From: an uncultured Clostridia bacterium
GTDB taxonomy: Bacteria > Bacillota > Clostridia > TANB77 > CAG-508
Direction of reading: 5' to 3'
Assembly: GCA_934129785.1 (NCBI GenBank)
Contig: CAKOWW010000006.1
Coordinates: 33,235 to 97,234, forward strand
DNA length: 64,000 nucleotides
The notes below the pieces were generated by a model. That model made no database searches, was not told the DNA's origin, and was given only the letters and a program-made list of their open reading frames with translations. Numbering within the stretch: position 1 is the first letter of the stretch; every line of letters begins with the position of its first letter. The position numbers and the translations under genes are program-made. Positions 62,059-64,000 of the stretch are shown piece by piece.

Positions 62059-62400
62059 TTATAGTGGATCATGTGGATCAGCTGCAGCAATAACTTTTGC
62101 TACATCATATATTAATCTTTGTGTTTCAGGTGAACAACTTTTTAATAATTGTGAAAATTCTTTATTTAAGTAATTTTCTGAATTACTAGCAACACCATTT
62201 AATATGTAACCTTCAGAAACATCTAATATTCTACAAAGTTGATTTAATCTTCTTAAATTTATATGAGAACTTCCTCTTTCAATTCTACTTAAAAAAGCGA
62301 CAGAAACATCTAATTGCTCTGATAAGTCTTCTTGAGTAAGGTTTTTTGAAATTCTAGCTTCTCTTATTCTTTGACCAATTACACTATAATCTATAGCCAT
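62059..62400 (-). CDS. XRE-family HTH transcriptional regulator (paralog of 4298-4630)
   Basis: A 113-aa protein: XRE helix-turn-helix (IGQRIREARISKNLTQEDLS, VAFLSRIERGSSHINLRRLN) plus the same C-terminal helical region as the regulator at 4298 (NYLNKEFSQLLKSCSPETQR, LIYDVAKVI). ATG 62400 is chosen because GGAAGGTGATAAAT precedes it; the open frame runs three codons further. It stands between pflB and the M23 peptidase gene, facing the former. It could sense redox or the growth phase, but no cofactor motif is visible. Confidence 0.85.
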   Translation of the reverse strand: MAIDYSVIGQRIREARISKNLTQEDLSEQLDVSVAFLSRIERGSSHINLRRLNQLCRILDVSEGYILNGVASNSENYLNKEFSQLLKSCSPETQRLIYDVAKVIAAADPHDPL

Positions 62401-62667
62401 ATTTATCACCTTCCTATTACGAATAATAGCATTTTATGGTTTAAATTTACAGGCACTAAAATATACATCTAGAACCTATAGGTTTATATTTTTATGAAAA
62501 TTGGAAAATAATATACATATAAGGTAAGTTAAAAACAGATTATACAGAAAAGCAAAGAAAATGAGAGAAAATGAAAGCAAAACAAAGAAAAAATAGCAAA
62601 AACAGCAAAAGCAAAAGAACAAAATCTTTTAAAAATGACAAATTACGAGCAATTGTGTATACATAAT
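62401..62667. other. Intergenic region with a shared regulator-linked motif
   Basis: No gene. It holds CTAGAACCTATA at 62469-62480, continuing to the palindrome ACCTATAGGT, which recurs as CTAGAACCTATA at 4131-4142 upstream of the paralogous regulator gene. Both may be operators for this XRE pair. The part from 62520 to 62640 is an A/G-rich tract with no structure I can support. Confidence 0.4.
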
Positions 62668-62696
62668 TTGCTTTTGGAGAGAATATATAGTATAAT
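62668..62696 (+). promoter_or_regulatory. Promoter of the M23 peptidase gene (leaderless)
   Basis: TTGCTT at 62668-62673, 17-bp spacer, TATAAT at 62691-62696. The ATG at 62702 begins only six bases after the -10 box, where transcription should start, so no Shine-Dalgarno can be present. Confidence 0.65.
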
Positions 62697-62701
62697 AGAA
62701 G

Positions 62702-63745
62702 ATGTCGCGCAGAGAAAAAACAATAAAAAAAGGAGAGTGGAGCTATATTTTAAACACAAAATTAAAATACTACACAAAAGAAATTTTAAAGTATTTTAAC
62801 ATAGTAGTAATAGCATTTGGTTTTATTATCGCGATAATATTAATAAAATATAAGCCAATGTATAAGGTTAGTATTTCTGGTAAAGAAGTAGGTTATATAC
62901 AAGAAAAAGAAACATTTATTGAAAATATAAAAAATGATATAAAAGAAGGAAGTAATAAAAATGTTGAATCAATAGATATAAAAACAGAACCAGAATATGA
63001 GTTAAAATTAGTAAATAGAACACTTACATCAAATGAAGAAGAAATTGCAAAAAAAGTAAAAGAAAACATTGAAGTAACATATAAATATTATGAAATAGCC
63101 TCAAATAATGAAGCAATAGAAAAGGTAAATACAAAAGAAGAGGCTGAAGAAATTGTAAATAATATAAATGAAGAAAACAAGGAAGATGTAAGTATAATAG
63201 AGAAATACACACAAAATGGAGAAGATGTGGAAACATCAACTGTTGAAGTAGCAAAAACAAATATTCAAGAAAAATTAGAACAAAAGAAAGAAGAACAAAA
63301 ACAAAAAGAAGAGCAAGAAGCTAAAAAGAAAGAAGAAGAAACAGCTATAGCTAACATAAATGGAATCAAAATAGCAACTAAACCAATATCAGGAACAATA
63401 ACTTCAAGATATGGAGTAAGTAGTAGTATAAGAAAATCAACACATACAGGGTTAGACATTTCTGCAACAACAGGAACACCAATAAAAGCAGTATCAGGTG
63501 GAACAGTAACTTGTGCAAGTTATACCGGCTCATATGGTAATTTAGTAAAAATAGACCATGGAAATGGTGTAGAAACTTGGTATGGACATACAAGCAAAAT
63601 GTATGTAAAAGTTGGACAAAAAATTTCATCAGGAGATGTAATTGCAGCTGTTGGTTCAACAGGAAATTCAACAGGTCCACATTTACATTTAGAAATAAGA
63701 ATAAATGGAACACATGTAAATCCACAAAAATATTTATATAACTAG
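62702..63745 (+). CDS. M23 (LytM-type) peptidoglycan endopeptidase
   Basis: A 347-aa cell-wall protein. One N-terminal TM helix (NIVVIAFGFIIAIILI), an extracellular region with weak G5/YabB-like character, and a long coiled coil (KLEQKKEEQKQKEEQEAKKK) lead to the M23 domain. There the zinc ligands are HTGLDISATTGTPI (His and Asp) and GPHLHLEIRING. The frame has ATG 62702 without RBS, directly at the expected transcription start. A later AAAGGAGAG at about 62731 would need a non-standard start codon. The catalytic motifs are complete. Likely role is peptidoglycan remodelling at division or sporulation. Confidence 0.87.
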   Translation: MSRREKTIKKGEWSYILNTKLKYYTKEILKYFNIVVIAFGFIIAIILIKYKPMYKVSISGKEVGYIQEKETFIENIKNDIKEGSNKNVESIDIKTEPEYELKLVNRTLTSNEEEIAKKVKENIEVTYKYYEIASNNEAIEKVNTKEEAEEIVNNINEENKEDVSIIEKYTQNGEDVETSTVEVAKTNIQEKLEQKKEEQKQKEEQEAKKKEEETAIANINGIKIATKPISGTITSRYGVSSSIRKSTHTGLDISATTGTPIKAVSGGTVTCASYTGSYGNLVKIDHGNGVETWYGHTSKMYVKVGQKISSGDVIAAVGSTGNSTGPHLHLEIRINGTHVNPQKYLYN

Positions 63746-63747
63746 GT

Positions 63748-63785
63748 CACAGTAGGAAAATCCTATTGTGGCTTTTTCTTTTATA
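63748..63785 (+). terminator. Terminator of the M23 gene
   Basis: A perfect outer stem CACAGTAGGA / TCCTATTGTG (one G-T pair) with an AAA loop, followed by GCTTTTTCTTTT. Confidence 0.85.
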
Positions 63786-63978
63786 CCAAAATAGAAAAAC
63801 TTATTAACCTTTTTGTTAAAATTTTGTGAAAACAGTTGAAAAATAATTAAAATTATGTTAATATTTAAAAAGTGTTATTTAGACACTTTATTTTTTCGAA
63901 TGGCAATTCAGCCAAAATTTCCAAAAAAAGATTATAAAACAGAAGAAAAGCAATTTTTAAGAATTACATGAAGGAAAG

Positions 63979-64000
63979 GTGAGAAGAATAGAAAACATTT
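63979..64000 (+). CDS. Possible start of a further gene (partial)
   Basis: A GTG at 63979 follows AAGGAAAG and opens a frame beginning VRRIENI to the window edge. The RBS spacing is short. Upstream, 63786-63960 holds two small stem-loops (GTGTTATTTAGACAC and TGGCAATTCAGCCA) and nothing else I can support. Confidence 0.2.

Noticed and set aside
1..64000. tRNA, rRNA or CRISPR loci
   Set aside because: I saw no cloverleaf-like gene, rRNA segment or repeat-spacer array on either strand. In particular no tRNA-Arg or unusual tRNA-Gly lies in the window, so the decoding hypothesis cannot be tested here.

Overview
The window is a very AT-rich chromosomal segment of a Gram-positive, anaerobic, probably spore-forming Clostridia-type bacterium (Bacillota). 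Supporting signs are A-rich codons, AGGAGG-type ribosome binding sites, pyruvate formate-lyase with its activase, a CwlD-like amidase, a YtaF-like membrane protein and a PdaB-like deacetylase. I cannot name the species.

Layout. 1-4630: end of an unknown gene, an Rpn-family nuclease, an aliphatic-sulfonate/nitrate-type ABC importer (ATPase, permease, binding protein) and an XRE regulator. 4695-8243: smc. 8244-15895: two BspA-like leucine-rich surface proteins with pilin-like N termini, each behind what looks like an invertible promoter, around a YtaF-like gene and a Ca2+-type P-ATPase. 15929-17135: rpsF-ssb-rpsR. 17364-20106: a membrane Ig-like protein, a CmpB-type membrane protein and a GGDEF protein. 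20130-22344: a cassette of small kinase and NUDIX genes between 61-bp direct repeats. 22377-24084: cwlD and an exported protein. 24158-38715: a giant cyclic-glucan-synthase-type gene (GT84/GH94) interrupted by a 6.5-kb serine-recombinase element carrying a Fic protein and two tandem C-type-lectin-like (DGR-target-like) genes. 38908-44333: cell-wall enzymes, an HD protein, ruvA, rarA and paired half-length TSUP genes. 44424-50900: a Cys-rich protein, an AAA/DUF4143 ATPase, XRE regulators, and an AsnRS-like / zeta-kinase / PLP-decarboxylase / GNAT cluster. 50975-58419: deacetylase, tandem OB-fold protein, large membrane protein, two pseudouridine synthases, S1 protein. 58915-64000: pflA/pflB, XRE regulator, M23 peptidase.

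Main discovery. Seven conserved chromosomal genes appear broken by a single extra C, at nine sites. At every site the extra C makes an in-frame CGG codon, and skipping it (+1) restores the conserved protein, always at a GGA or GGT glycine codon. Reading the whole window by eye I found no other in-frame CGG in any chromosomal gene; the only two others are codon 3 of the two lectin-like genes on the mobile element. rarA carries three such sites within 131 bp that together add exactly three bases and restore the frame. I infer that CGG is unassigned here and triggers +1 frameshifting (or that CGGN is read as a four-base codon), rather than that seven genes are independently decayed.

Other notable structures: two OFF-oriented invertible promoters; precise interruption of the glucan synthase with a 13-bp att core whose loss would restore the frame; promoter/operator architecture of the Fic gene; two inverted copies of a 200-bp MITE-like repeat; and an unusual aaRS-paralog gene cluster.
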